This document shows positions 21,569-33,479 of a stretch of DNA of 64,000 bases, piece by piece. The notes under the pieces are model-generated. The model was not told where the DNA came from. It made no database searches and was given only the letters and a program-made list of their open reading frames with translations. Position numbers and translations under genes: made by a program. This DNA is from Diphasiastrum complanatum (lineage: Eukaryota > Streptophyta > Lycopodiopsida > Lycopodiales > Lycopodiaceae). The number at the start of each line of letters is the position of its first letter. The stretch's first letter is position 1. Location: NCBI GenBank assembly GCA_029204225.1, contig CM055110.1, positions 17,468,759 to 17,532,758 on the forward strand, written 5' to 3'.

Positions 21569-22331
21569 TGTTGGAGGGTTTGCGGATCCCAAGGCAACCC
21601 TAACCCTAGCTAATAAGTGAGAGGGATTTGGCACCCTACGTGCGTAAGTCCAACCCGATGATCACATAGAGATTTGATTAATTAGAAAGACAATAAAATG
21701 ACTTTAGGCCTTTTTGCAGGACTTTTAATGTCGTAGGGCCTAAATGTCAAGTTAGTGAATAAAGTTGGGTTTCCCTCCAATTTGGATGGTTCCCACTCTT
21801 TTTTGAATTTGAATAATTAGGGAGGCAGAAATGGACCAATAGGATTCAGAGGCCAGGGTCCTCCTCTCTATTATAAAAAGGGACCAACTTGAGTTCCTAC
21901 ACATGTTCATTTCCTTATTTCAATAAAGCAGATTGGTTCTCTTGTGAAATGGATTGATGAATGTCCTTGCTCTCTATCACTTTTCCTCCATTTCTCATTC
22001 TTTCTTTGGATTTTGTTAATTTTTTGGATCTGATTGTTATTGGGATTGTATGTTATTATACTTTTATGAGAAAGAAAGAGAGAGAGAGAAAGAGTAAGCT
22101 ATCTTATTGTGGATGCGTAGTGTTAATGGATCGTAGTGTTAGTGGATGTAGTGTTAATGTTTAGGTTAATGGATGTTAGAGTTAGATGTGAATCCTCCAT
22201 TCATGTTGAAATATGACTTATATTATCGCTCTCATGGGAACGAATCTACGTTTGACAACTAACTTCGTCTCTTTGATGCTAGATTGACTAGATCTTGGTT
22301 TGAGGATAGGCAAGGAAAGAAACCCACTTCA
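21569..22331 (+). repeat. 5' LTR of gypsy-2 (left edge inferred)
   Basis: TGTTGGAGGG at 21569 interrupts the En/Spm-like frame and CTTCA at 22331 precedes the PBS. TATTATAAAAAGGG at about 21869 is a TATA box and TTCAATAAAG at about 21920 a poly(A) signal. The minus-strand copy aligns from about 21908 to the end. The left edge lacks a second copy for comparison. Confidence 0.6.
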
Positions 22332-22335
22332 ATTT

Positions 22336-22352
22336 TGGCACCGTTGCCAGGG
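22336..22352 (+). other. Primer binding site, tRNA-Asp type
   Basis: TGGCACCGTTGCCAGGG differs at two bases from the complement of the plant tRNA-Asp 3' end (TGGCGCCGTTGCCGGGG). It lies 4 bases after the LTR. Confidence 0.75.
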
Positions 22353-23528
22353 AGCTACGCCAATTTTTCAGTTTGCAGCATGTTTGTTGGATGGTTAGCT
22401 TGCATTAAGCATCTTGTCATTGCATGAATAGTGTTAGACCTGCATTTAGGGTTAGTTTGGGAGTGATTTTGCTTGATTTGAGTGGATTTGCTTGTTTGAA
22501 ATCTAATCTGATTGTAAAACAGGAAAGCTATTTAGGTCACCAAAAAACAACAAAAATCAGTCAAATTTGCTAGATTTTGGTCAAAAAGAGACAAAAATCA
22601 TCATCAAAACTGATAACTTTTTGCCCTCTTTCAGGAATCCTTTGCCAAGTTGCAGACACCTTTGGTTTTGATCATAGAACCTTCAGTTTGAAGGGCGAAG
22701 ATTAATTCCCAGCAGATTTTCAGAAACATTAGAAAAACTGTCAAAAAAATCAAAAAATCACCAAAACCCTAAAAACAACAGAAAAAGAACCTTTGGCTGA
22801 TTCACTGTGCATAGGTGTGATTCAGATCTATCTACTGCTAGGTCGACGAAAAATAATACCAAAAATAGAAGGGTTTTCAAAGCATCAGCTGTCAGATTGT
22901 CATATTTTTGCCAAAAAAGTCTCTTTTTGCAAAATTACCAGTATTACTCTTGATTCTTTGCCAAAACCTTCGCTGAATTTTCAAAAAATTCTATTTATAG
23001 TAAAATACTATTCTTGAGTTCGGCGAAGATTCTTCTTGTCCAGATCATAGAAAATCTTGATTTCTACCCTCGCCAAACTACAAAAACTATATTTTCTTGT
23101 GTCAAAAACCTTCACCGGGTTTACCCTAGTTTTATCTGTGTCAGATCTTGCATCTGAGAGTTTGGCGAAGGTTATTTCCATAGAAATTGCCAAAAAAGTT
23201 GACCAGAGAGTTTTTTTTTTTCCGAAATAGTATTGTTGAAACTTCGTCGAACCAATCTTCACCTAGGGAACCTTTTCCAGTTCTATTTTTAGATTCTGAT
23301 TTTCCAGATCAAGTCTCTGTCAAAATTTGGGTGGAATCTGATATAGTCTGATTTAGATTTTGAGAAATTTATCATTTTTTGAGAAGTATCGATTGATCGA
23401 ATTTTGAAATCTTTTTCACAATATAGAATCAGATTCTTGAAAAGTGGAATAGATCTCGCAAATCTGATCTAAAATAGTTTTTGATTGAAAATTTTAGATC
23501 CAATCTCATTGTCTGCTTGATTTGCAAG

Positions 23529-25987
23529 ATGGCTACCCCTGGAGCTGTTCTGGGAGGTGCTCCTCAAGAAGTCAATCCAATTATTGTTAGAAGAGCACCC
23601 CGTTTGGATCTACCCAAATACAATGGATTAATAGATCCAGTTAGATTTCTTCAGATCTATGCCAAATCCTGTGAAGTCTATGGCAAAATTTTTCGTCAAG
23701 ATAAACTTAAGCTATTTCCTATGGCCTTAACAGGCGCAACACAAGATTGGTACTATAATCAAGATGAAATTGAGCATACAAATTGGGAGGTTGTTAAAAG
23801 AGCCCTTATCACACGATTCAAACCGTGAAAGTTTATGGAAGACCCTTTCCTACTTTTGAGTAAAATTAAAATGGGAAAGCGGAAAATGGTTCGAGATTAC
23901 ATTGAACGAGTGAAACGCCTCATATCTGAGTGCAAACCTGAGCTGATTAACGAAAATGCCATGATTATGTGGTTTTTGTCAGGTTTACCTAAACGGATCA
24001 GACGTGAGCTGAAACGCCATAATGAGTATGCAATGTTGCAGAATGCTATGGACGATGCAATTCAGGAGGAGGATGAAGATTCAGATGATGAGCCGAATAT
24101 TAGTATGTTGTCTTATACAACAGGGCAGACTACTACGACATCCACCACTATAGCATCAACAAATGTCAACGCTACTACAGAAATGATGCTCAACGAGTTC
24201 GAGAAACTCGGGAAGAACCAACAGAAACAGATGGAAAAGTTGTAGTCGCAATTTGATGAGAAGATCAAAGCATTGGAAGATTTCCACAAAAAAGCGAACA
24301 AGGTACCGGAAAAGTTTGCAAAGACTTTTTCTACTAGGAAAAATGTCTGGTATTCTATTTGTATAGGAAATCACACAGTGAACGAGTGTTCTCAATTAAA
24401 AAAATGAATGGAAATCAGTGTATGCCATTTGTGTAATTCGCCTGATCATGAGACTGCTTTTTGCAACTTCAATCCTCGGATAATTCAACAACGGTATGCC
24501 CAAATGACATATCGAGAACCACAGTATGGAGGAAATCCAGCAGCTAGACCTCGACAATCTGCTCTTGGATACCCAGAACGTTTAGCCTTACCTGTCCCAC
24601 CAAAGCACTCCGCTCCTCCTGCCAATTTGATGGAACCAGAACGTACAGAAGTGCCAAGAAATGGAACTATGGTAATGTGCAAGAAGGTGGATCTTCAGAA
24701 CAATATGCTATTTATGCTGCCGTGCAACAACAGGCATCTAGAAACTAGACCAGAGCAACACTTGGATGCTTTGCCTATGGAGAAAATCACAGAGTTGCAG
24801 AATGTCCAAATAAAAGAAAATTTGTACCATTCTGTCGTGACTGTGGTTATGGGCATTGCTATAAAGACTGTCTAGCAAAACCGAAGCCACCACCAGCTAC
24901 AGCACCTTTCAATTTGATAACAATCAAGCAAAGACCAGTAGCTCAGAATAAATCAAGTGCACCCTTGATGGTGGTCACCAGAGCACAGAAGCAGAAAGAA
25001 CCAGTAGCAAATCCAGTACCTACTGATTCTATACCATTGAACGACATACCAACAGCATCTAGAGTCTATCCCAATCTTCATGCAGAAAAAAGAAGATATT
25101 AGGATATGAGGCAGTGGATTAAACATCTGCAAGAAGAAGAGGAGCTTGAAGCTGCTAAAACAACAACCAAAGTACGTTCTTCACCATTGCAGCTACCAGG
25201 AAATTCACGTACAGATATGAATGATCAGTTGCATCATCGTGAAAAACCCTTCAAGATGACTGAACCGGAAGTGCCACAAACAGAACTGCTAATGAATATT
25301 TTGTCTAGCAAGATCAATATTTCATTGGGACAGTTCCTGAAGTTGGTGCCAAAAGCAAAATAATTCTTAGCACAAAAGTTAGCTCAAGCTAGACCAGAAG
25401 TCCATCAGGAGCCACTTTTTTGTGCTGGATTTGAAGAATCTAATGAAGTACTCCATGTCGGAGCCGCTTGGGAAAGCGAGCAAAAGAATATCACTCTGCC
25501 GATACATATGGATCCGACCAGATTTGGAGTGCATAATGTTCCTTATGGACCAACAATAAAACTGCCCAAAGCAGTTATATTGAAGGAAGAAAGGATCACA
25601 GGATCAATGACGAAGAAACAAGCCAAGCAACATTATAATACGGTCCTGAAAAGAGAAAATCCCCCTCAAAAGATTGAGTCAAAGAATGTCCCACCCTTAC
25701 TGGATAAAGACAAAGGGAAAGTCGAAGATGATTCTACAAGTCAAAATTCTAGCAAGACATCATCGTCTAGGAAGTCTTCACCTTCGAAGAAGAGTTTATC
25801 TTCTCGGAAGTCATCACCTCCACGATCAATTCCTACTAAGAACGCTAAGCGAAGATCCAAGACAAGTCCTTTTGACAAAGAACAAGCAGAGAAAGCCCGC
25901 CGCAAGTCATGGCACGATTGTCTATTGCACAAAAAGGATCTGAAAGCACCATTTACATCATACATTTCCTTGTGGTCTAATAAATAA
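23529..25987 (+). pseudogene. gypsy-2 gag fused to integrase C-terminal segment
   Basis: ATG at 23529 (MATPGAVLGG) opens a Retrotrans_gag domain (LDLPKYNGLIDPVRFL, ALTGATQDWYYN, WFLSGLPKRIRRELKRH), with in-frame stops at about 23826 and 24243. A zinc knuckle with degenerate Cys follows in shifted frames (CHLCNSPDHETAFC, LGCFAYGENHRVAEC, CRDCGYGHCYKDC). Then come a long unassigned gag tail (SMTKKQAKQHYNTVLKR) and a Ser/Arg-rich stretch (about 25740-25850). Directly after it, at about 25880-25950, KARRKSWHD.LLHKKDLK matches the end of gypsy integrases. The join skips protease, RT, RNase H and integrase core. Five or more lesions are present. Confidence 0.75.
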
Positions 25988-27091
25988 TTGTATTAACATA
26001 TTTTTAAAGTGGCTTTTTCAAATTGTATTGGATGAAGTTCCAAGATTTCAATACATATTGAGTAGATTCTAGAATATTGAACCTTAACTTATATGTGAAT
26101 GTCTATGAGGCTGCCCTTCTCTTCTAATTGAGTATAGCTTGGATGAGTTTCAAGTAAAGTTTTCAGTACATCTGTCATTGTTACTGTCCAAGTTACATCA
26201 TTTTTATAGAGATTGGAATTTTGTACTTCGATGTTTGTTGAAATTGTCATGTCTTTTTAATTGCAAACATTCTAGTGCTAGAGGGATTTCAAGAATATAT
26301 CCTCTAATCTAGTCCTATTTGTCAATTTCAATTAAAGCTCGAATCTACGATCACCACAAGAAACTAGTAGATATAGATGGACGAAAGCCTAGATTTGTAG
26401 ACATAGGTTATGATCACAAACATACATCTAGATTCATCCAAAAAAAATGATCTTCTTTTTGCAATTTTTCTTTGGGATTGAACATGATATTTAACTTTTT
26501 TTAATCAAATTTTTTTGATCATCTGATTAAAACAGTGTCTTACTTGCATTCTTGTTGTGGATTTCTAGTGTCAGCTATTTCTCTATTGTAAAAATTTGAG
26601 TTTATGTACCCATGTATTTATGCAACAAAAAAAGCCACACATTTTATCATGTTTTTGTGCTAGAAGTTGCAATAGGAAGTTTGATTATTGTGACTAGAAA
26701 TAAAGTCAGATGTTTGTGTTTCAACGTGCATGTTGTACCTAGAAAGATATGGATTTTTCACATATGATGATGTGAAGGGCCATGGTAAGTTCATCATGAC
26801 ACATTTGGCTAGAGTTGAACATCCATTTGGATCAATTCTAAAATCTAGTTATGCTGCAACATAAGGAGAAATTCAAGAAAGCAAACAAAAAGAATGAAAA
26901 TGATCTCACATGATAATTTTAGGCTTCTACACTTTCTATTTGCAAAAGATGTCCATTACTTGTTAAATTGAATTTTTTATTCTTACTATCATAAGAACCC
27001 AATCAATTCAGAAAATAAATAAAATTGGGTGAATGCATACAACTTAAAGATTCAACTAGATGTTGGAAAATCTTTTAAGTCAATAACATGT
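25988..27091. other. AT-rich spacer, nothing recognised
   Basis: No frame, LTR or RNA gene could be supported on either strand. Confidence 0.5.
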
Positions 27092-27308
27092 CATTTTCAT
27101 TCATTTGAAGGGAGTTGGCTCAATTGGTTAGCTTGACATCCAAAGTTTCTTTGGTCTCAAGTTCGAGCCTTCCCTTGGAAACCAAGAAGCATTTTCATTC
27201 ATTTGAATCAAGGGTGCTGGCTCAATTGGTTATTTTGACATCCAAAGTTTCTTTGGTCTCAAGTTCGAGCCTCCCCTTGGAAACCAAGAAGCATTTTCAT
27301 TCATTTGA
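27092..27308 (+). repeat. Tandem tRNA-like repeat (two units of about 100 bp)
   Basis: Unit 1 (27092-27189) and unit 2 (27190-27291) are nearly identical and begin CATTTTCATTCATTTGA; a third start follows at 27292-27308. Each holds an A-box-like TGGCTCAATTGGTTA and a B-box-like AGTTCGAGCC about 35 bases later, flanked by TTGGAAACCA. This resembles the head of a tRNA-derived SINE or a duplicated tRNA pseudogene. No intact tRNA fold is claimed. Confidence 0.55.
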
Positions 27309-28604
27309 TATAACCAAAAAAAATAAAATCCAAAATGATTGAAATTATTTCAAGCTTTAGAATTTCAAGTTAAGTGAAAAAATTATGTAGCCTAGCTTAA
27401 ATATCTATTAATGACTATTACTAACATTTTACATATACAACACAACCACATAACCTTAATCAAACTATTTGAGATCCAGTTCAAATATAATTCTCTAGTA
27501 GACTTGTAACTAAATTGATACACATTAGACTTGACAAAGTTATGCACAAAGAAAATAAGACATAAGATTTAAGCTTGATTATCTAACTACTACAAATATT
27601 CTTTCATTGACTAAAGAATTTCTCAAATCATGAACAGGTTCATCTAATTATGTTAACAAAAGACTTGATTGCAATCATTTCACGGGTGCCAATTTTGAAC
27701 CAAAAGTAAAAAAGATCTTTGCAATTAACATTTTATAAATCAACATCATTTATTAGCTGCTTCATATCGTATGCCCTTCACATTGTGCTGACATTGAAAC
27801 CTGCACATAAGTCATCAAATAGACCACAAGTTCATTTTTATGTCTTCATTGAAGCATATTATTAAAAATTCTATGCTGGTTTTAACATTATTTGAAAAAT
27901 ATTAATTCATGTACTCATGCAATGTAAATTTGTTAGTAAAAACCTTTTCTTAAACATATGTTAAGGATCCAAGTTTTTACTTTCACATTGTTTTTTTCCT
28001 AAAGTTGTCTTAGAATCATAATTCATTAACATTTTGACATTGAAATGATCATTTATGATATTTAAACTTCATAGCTTTGATGTTATCTTGTAATCAATTA
28101 GCAATAGAGTGGTTGCCAATAGATTTTCACCCTAATGAATTCTTTATGTCTTAGCCTTCTCCTTCATGACTTCTTACATGGAGTTAAGAACTTGTTCAAA
28201 AAGCTCTTGTGTCTTTTTGTTTTCCCTCTTCAAAATCTAGTTCATTTCTTCCAACCTATTGTTAACCTTATTGTTATGTGCACCCATCCTCGGACTCCAA
28301 TTCTTTCTTTGTAGCATCCTTCTCATTATTTGTCTTTCCGGGTAGATAGGGTCTTCCTCATCCCTACTACAGTCTTTTTTATATGGGCAAGTGATATTTT
28401 CCTTTCTCTCTTTCTTCTCATTAAATAATTTTTTTTCTATTTGGTTTTGCAAGGTAGATAGGGACCTACTCCTCTATTGCACCTTCTACACTTGAAAATG
28501 TCCGTTACAACTAGTACTTGTGCATAAGCATTGTATTGAAATACTCTCAATTGTGACACATTAGGGTTAATGCACAATAAGCTTGCAAATAGACATCATT
28601 CACA
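27309..28604. other. AT-rich spacer, nothing recognised
   Basis: Only short frames of low information. A minus-strand frame at 28237-28452 could be the degenerate region after the copia integrase next to it, but no motif supports this. Confidence 0.4.
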
Positions 28605-28808
28605 CTATTTCTTCCCAAAATGAATTAGGTAATCCTTTTCTTTTATCATGCTTGTGGCACTTTTGGCAAACATTCTATTTTCTATCTCAACTACTCCATT
28701 GTGTTGAGAATTGTAGGTCATAATTAATTGTCTTCTTATGTCACTATCCTTACAAATTCCCATCGTGTAAACTTCACAAAGTTTTGACTCAATCAAAATG
28801 TTACACAA
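28605..28808 (-). pseudogene. Ty1/copia integrase core fragment
   Basis: The minus strand reads CKDSDIRRQL then YNSQHNGVVEIENR and SMIKEKDYL.HFGKK. This matches the copia integrase block with the catalytic Glu region (TPQQNGV.ER.NR). Nothing else of the element was identified around it. Confidence 0.7.
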
Positions 28809-29154
28809 TCTTTTTTCAAAATCTCCTTTTAATACAAGATTTTGAGGCTGGAGTAATTCAAATATCCATACCTTTTATGCCAAACCATACTTGGGTTTGA
28901 ACCAAGAACCAAGAAACAAGAGTGTAAACCATGAAAAATGGGATTTAAATTGTTCCATAGCAACAAAATGGCTTGTTATCTCCCATATATAAGAGTTAGC
29001 AAACTCTATACTTGTTTGGCCTCGGGATGTTTTAGGCCTAGTATGGTGGCATAAGAGGGGGCATTGAATTCCTAGTGGAGATGCCAAATGTCCTAAAATA
29101 GACCATTCATCTAGAGGTTGTGCCCACCCTTTTCCTTGCTAACGAGGAGTTAGA

Positions 29155-29156
<2 letters not shown>

Positions 29157-29195
<39 letters not shown>
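29157..29195. repeat. (TG)n microsatellite
   Basis: About 18 TG units interrupted only at the left end. Confidence 0.9.
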
Positions 29196-29198
<3 letters not shown>

Positions 29199-30560
29199 CG
29201 AAGTTGGTAATTAAATGTGAGCAAAGATCATAACCTAAAGTGTGGCAAAAGTTTGGGAGAAATTCAATAACATGAACTACTATAAAGAAGATTATTCTCA
29301 AAGTTTTATCTTTTGAGCTGATGATGTCAACATCAAGATGGTGATTGGATCCTCCAAAGATTTGGGCAAAGATGAGATCAATGCCACATTTTATGATGAC
29401 CTACAACTAGTCAGCAAGAATTGATCTAGAGCATCTCCTTCATCACAAGAGAGATAGAGCTAGGCTTCTTTGTCGTAGTATCTTCATTCTTAGTCGTAAG
29501 TGTGATATCTTCAAAGTCATTGTTTTCACTTTATGCTTTTACATTTGTTAGTTGACATTTATGTTGATTGTGAGATTGTCCAAGATATACATGTACCCAC
29601 TAGCACTAATTCATTGCCCATGATTGATTGATGCTCAATTTTTTCTTTTGCAATATCGTATTTACTACACTTTTAGTATTAGGGTTTTTTCATTGCTCTA
29701 CAAAATAGCAAGCTCACCTTCTTAGATTTTCATTATTATGCAGTATTTTAATATTAAAATTATTACACACTATTTTGTCAAATGGTTCATGCATGTCATT
29801 GATAGGGACAAATTGGTGGAGGGATGATAGTTGGGGGTGTGCTGGTTTAGACACAACACCATGCTAGATTATTCTAGTTAATTAGTTGGAGCCCCTTAGT
29901 AATTTTTGGGGCCCTTTCCTATGATCTAGTTTTTTCGATTACATATTTAACACATAATACATTCACTACACAAGAAAGTAAAAAAAGAGAAATATATGAC
30001 TCTACTTATGAAGTTAATGCTACTAGTCCCCACTACTCTTTGTATTTTGGAACTAGTAGTCCATTCCAATAGGTGCATCTTGGTGAATGGTGCTTGGAGT
30101 ATTTCGTCGAAAACTTCAGCCGTTCACCAAGCCACACCCATCTAAATGGGCTAGTCACAATGGGTTTGGGCACATGATGTCCTCCATGATGTTGATGGTA
30201 GCTTGTCAAGACACTTCAACTATAACCTCATGCGAAAAAATGAGTTGGCCATGGCCTTGTTGTTATTAGTGCCTCGGGCACCTAGACATGCATATTGGAA
30301 TGTCTATCATGAAGACAACTTGGTTAAAGCTTGGTCCTAAAGATTCATACCAAGTAATCCCAGTTGTTTTTTTGCCATATTGCCCCATTATCGTGTCATT
30401 CACTTACATGGTGCGACATCCTGAATGTGTATACTATACATATCCCCAACGTTTATGCTGAATACCTCCATTTCAGCTTTAAGCATAGTACGCTAGATGC
30501 ATGCGTAGCTAAAACATGGAAAAAGGCTTTGGGGTTGGTCAAGAATTCGAAAGTAGTTGT
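29196..30560. other. Spacer, nothing recognised
   Basis: No protein family or RNA gene could be supported on either strand. Confidence 0.4.
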
Positions 30561-30587
30561 CGAATTTTACCACGTAAGATCCTTTTC

Positions 30588-32587
30588 TCCGTCATTGTGT
30601 ATATTCAAAGATGCCACAGATTCCATAACACGCCCACCAATTTCCTCATCCTCGGGACCAGGAATAATTGAAATCACGAAAGGCAAAACCTGCTTGGCGT
30701 TTTCGTTGTGAATACTCCCCGAATTCGGATTTATGCTAACACAATTGCATACTAAAAATCGATTGCTCTCAGAATCAGCAAGATATAACAAATCTTGGAA
30801 GCAATGTCACATGATTTGTGTAAAAATGACAAACCTAGGACTCTTATCATGCAAGCTGCAAAATTGAATCTTATGTAATCAGGCGCAGCATACTTGGAGA
30901 CAATTGCTGCACTTCTTACAAGAATAACACTACCTCCATGACATACGAACATAGTAGAACAATTTTATTCCTACCTGACGTTTCTTACAGGTGTAATTCC
31001 TTTTAGGGATAAAACCCTCCGGGGTTGTGCTTCTTGCATCAGCTCGAATCAGGAGAAAAAGCTTTGTTGTGCCTGTTTACATTAGAGAGAGTTACCAAGT
31101 CAAAAACTAAATTAACATATGCTAGACTATTAACATAAGAACTTTGAATTGAAGTGACCCTTGGGCCTGAACCAATGTGAACCAGTGCCGTTTCGATGTA
31201 TGGCTTTTGCAACAATGATGTTTGTTCAAACTTTATGACGTTTGGCCAGTACACTCCGTAAGTCTCCCTCTTAAAAACATTTCATTTTACCTATTGAAGA
31301 TCCACATGCGCCCGCTGAAATCAATTCTCGCACTATCTGTATCAAATGTACAAAATGATGTAGCTGTAAACGTTTCCTCATTTTCCGAGAACAGTACTAT
31401 CAAACACCAGGATAATGCAGTCATAGATGATAGATCTGACGAGAAAAGTAGGTTCGTATTTGAATTTTGAACATCGAGGGAAAGGCTAAGCGATTGATAA
31501 ACGAACAGCACGTATGTAGATTGATTTAGATTTTTTAATGACCACGCTTTCAGCGAACCTAGGAAATGTGTCAACAATCCTCCAAAAACAAAGACATTAT
31601 TTTCAAGGATATAAGCGAATTTGTATGGGTGAACAATGTAACAAATGCCTTTGGTAGTTAATCTGTACCTTCCTTGCAAGGAAAGTTGTTTTAATACATG
31701 GTTCCGCTATCGAATCAAGCGCCTGCCCTGTTGTTGATTTTACGGCAGTTTCGGTTGAAAACTTGCACTGAATGGATAATTCGTACAGGCCTGATGGTCG
31801 TCTTGTATGTGGTCCCAGAATCAAGAGGAAACAGCTTACGTCTTGCAGTACTTTCACAGCATTTTCAGTTGCAGATAATAGGCTGTCAACAGATTCTTTG
31901 ACTTTGCGTAACTTCTGAATAGAGCGATTTGTCCTTATTTCCTTCCTTCGCTCATTCTTTTCAAGAGCACGGCAATGTACATTTTCTTGAGTTTGAATTT
32001 TTGCCTGTAAAGAACAAAAATCCCTGAAACATGTCAGCACAGTACTTAATTAAACGACAATAAGGTCCGTATGTGTGCTGCAAAGATATTGCAAGCGCCT
32101 ACCGATTTTGCGCTCTCTACTTGCAATTGATCCAACGTCCTATTGTTGAATACGCAAGACATGCGATCATCATCACACCAGCAAGTTATGTAATAGCGTC
32201 AATCTTGTATCACAAATCCGAATAAAGAAACTTACACAGCAAAACAAACATTATTCTAGAAACTCATGGTGACAGTTATTGACACGATTAAACTTGGCAA
32301 ATTTCGGAATCTCGATGAAATTTTCTGCATGAAGAATTGCTATCTACTCAATGTCGCTTAACAGCAGATGTCGTGGCAGGCCGGCGACCAAGCTTTATGT
32401 TTTTCGCAGCAATTTCACGCAACATGTTGTTCAACGAGGTGATTTGTGAATATATTGTCCTGCTCAACTTTGTAAGATTATGAGCATAATGCAGGGAAAC
32501 TATTTCAGGGCTATCTAGTCTCCGATTGACGTCCTTCCCAGATAAAACAAAAATAATCGGCCTGGTAGTCTGCATACGACGTTTCAT
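30588..32587 (-). CDS. Unrecognised multi-exon gene
   Basis: Several minus-strand blocks have coding character and good splice sites. The first block starts at ATG 32587 (MKRRMQTTRPIIFVLSG). 32139-32103 (LDQLQVESAKS) ends at donor GTAGGC. 32007-31845 starts after TTACAG, reads AKIQTQENVHCRALEKNE and VKESVDSLLSATENAVK, and ends at GTAAGC; it looks like a coiled coil. About 31770-31655 reads LYELSIQCKFSTETAV. About 31430-31290, after TCGTCAG, reads MTALSWCLIVLFSENEE. About 31225-31095 reads SLLQKPYIETALVHIGSG. About 30945-30838 reads SAAIVSKYAAPDYIRFNFAA. The last reads VLPFVISIIPGPEDEEIGG and stops near 30567. Joins were not all checked for phase. No known domain was recognised, and no function is proposed. 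Confidence 0.45.
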
Positions 32588-33163
32588 TGTTGCATTAACT
32601 TATATACTATGTGCTCCGTCCGACGTTGCACTAACTACAAACGACGCATCGAACACCATATGTGAAGACCGTTTACGATTCAGCATCAGATGAGGTACTA
32701 GTCGCGCTGCGACGATGACCAAAATTTCAACGAGCTATAACTTGTTACCAGCGTTTGTGGACTTTTACGAATAAGTTGAATATGATTATACGTAGTTAAC
32801 TATGAAATCGCTAACTAGCTGGATGATGAGTTCGTTTAATGACAAGAAAAGATTGAAACAAGATGAAACGCTGCATTTCTTATCTTGATAGTTAACAGTG
32901 TATGGACGACTCAAAAGACAACATTAAGGCGCTTGTCCAATACACTGCATCCCTCATTTTGTACAAAGCCAGCTCGATCAACCACGAGAGGGGAAGCATA
33001 TCTTGAAAGAAACGGCTGAAGTATGATACGGAAAGGAGAATGCCATATACATGGGAATCTGGTGATGCATGTAGAGAATATAACCAACGAGATCCTTCAA
33101 GACAAAGGCAAGCTCCTCTCTCTCCAGACTCGGCCCTGTGATTTCTACACTGATCGCTGCCAT

Positions 33164-33170
<7 letters not shown>

Positions 33171-33202
<32 letters not shown>
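33171..33202. repeat. (TC)n microsatellite
   Basis: About 16 TC units after CATATAC; no LINE tail features flank it. Confidence 0.9.
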
Positions 33203-33204
<2 letters not shown>

Positions 33205-33308
33205 GAAATCCAAAGACTTTGATCAAGCGTGCATTCTCGTATTGCTGCATATTAGAGCTCAAGAATGAGAAGACATTTTAAAGAGTTGTGCTTCTCCATC
33301 AAGTGGGG

Positions 33309-33445
33309 TGCATTGGTAGAGTTGTTGACTTGCCACCGGAAAGCTGCGCATTGGGTAGAGTTGTTGACTGCCACAGGAAAGCTGCGCATTGGGTAGAGTT
33401 GTTGACTGCCACAAGAAAGCTGCAGGCTCGAATCCCAACCACTTT
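33309..33445 (+). repeat. tRNA-like element with triplicated 5' half
   Basis: Three tandem units of 36-38 bases (33309-33344, 33345-33382, 33383-33420) each read GCATTGGGTAGAGTTGTTGA then TGCCAC..GAAAGC. A single B-box-like block follows, GGCTCGAATCCCAACC, at about 33424-33440. One unit plus the last block resembles a tRNA with a GCC-type anticodon loop (TTGCCACC, as in tRNA-Gly). It is most likely a SINE or tRNA pseudogene whose A-box half was tandemly copied. Confidence 0.5.
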
Positions 33446-33479
33446 ATGTAGGGACATTTAAGGAGACAATCTTCGTAAA

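Larger units (their letters stand above)
21569..25987 (+). mobile_element. Ty3/gypsy element gypsy-2, lacking most of pol and the 3' LTR
   Basis: It shows a 5' LTR, a tRNA-Asp type PBS, a 1.2-kb leader, a broken gag, and then only the C-terminal part of an integrase. Protease, RT, RNase H and integrase core are missing, and no 3' LTR was found to the right. A relative in opposite orientation lies at 49016-53186. Confidence 0.75.
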
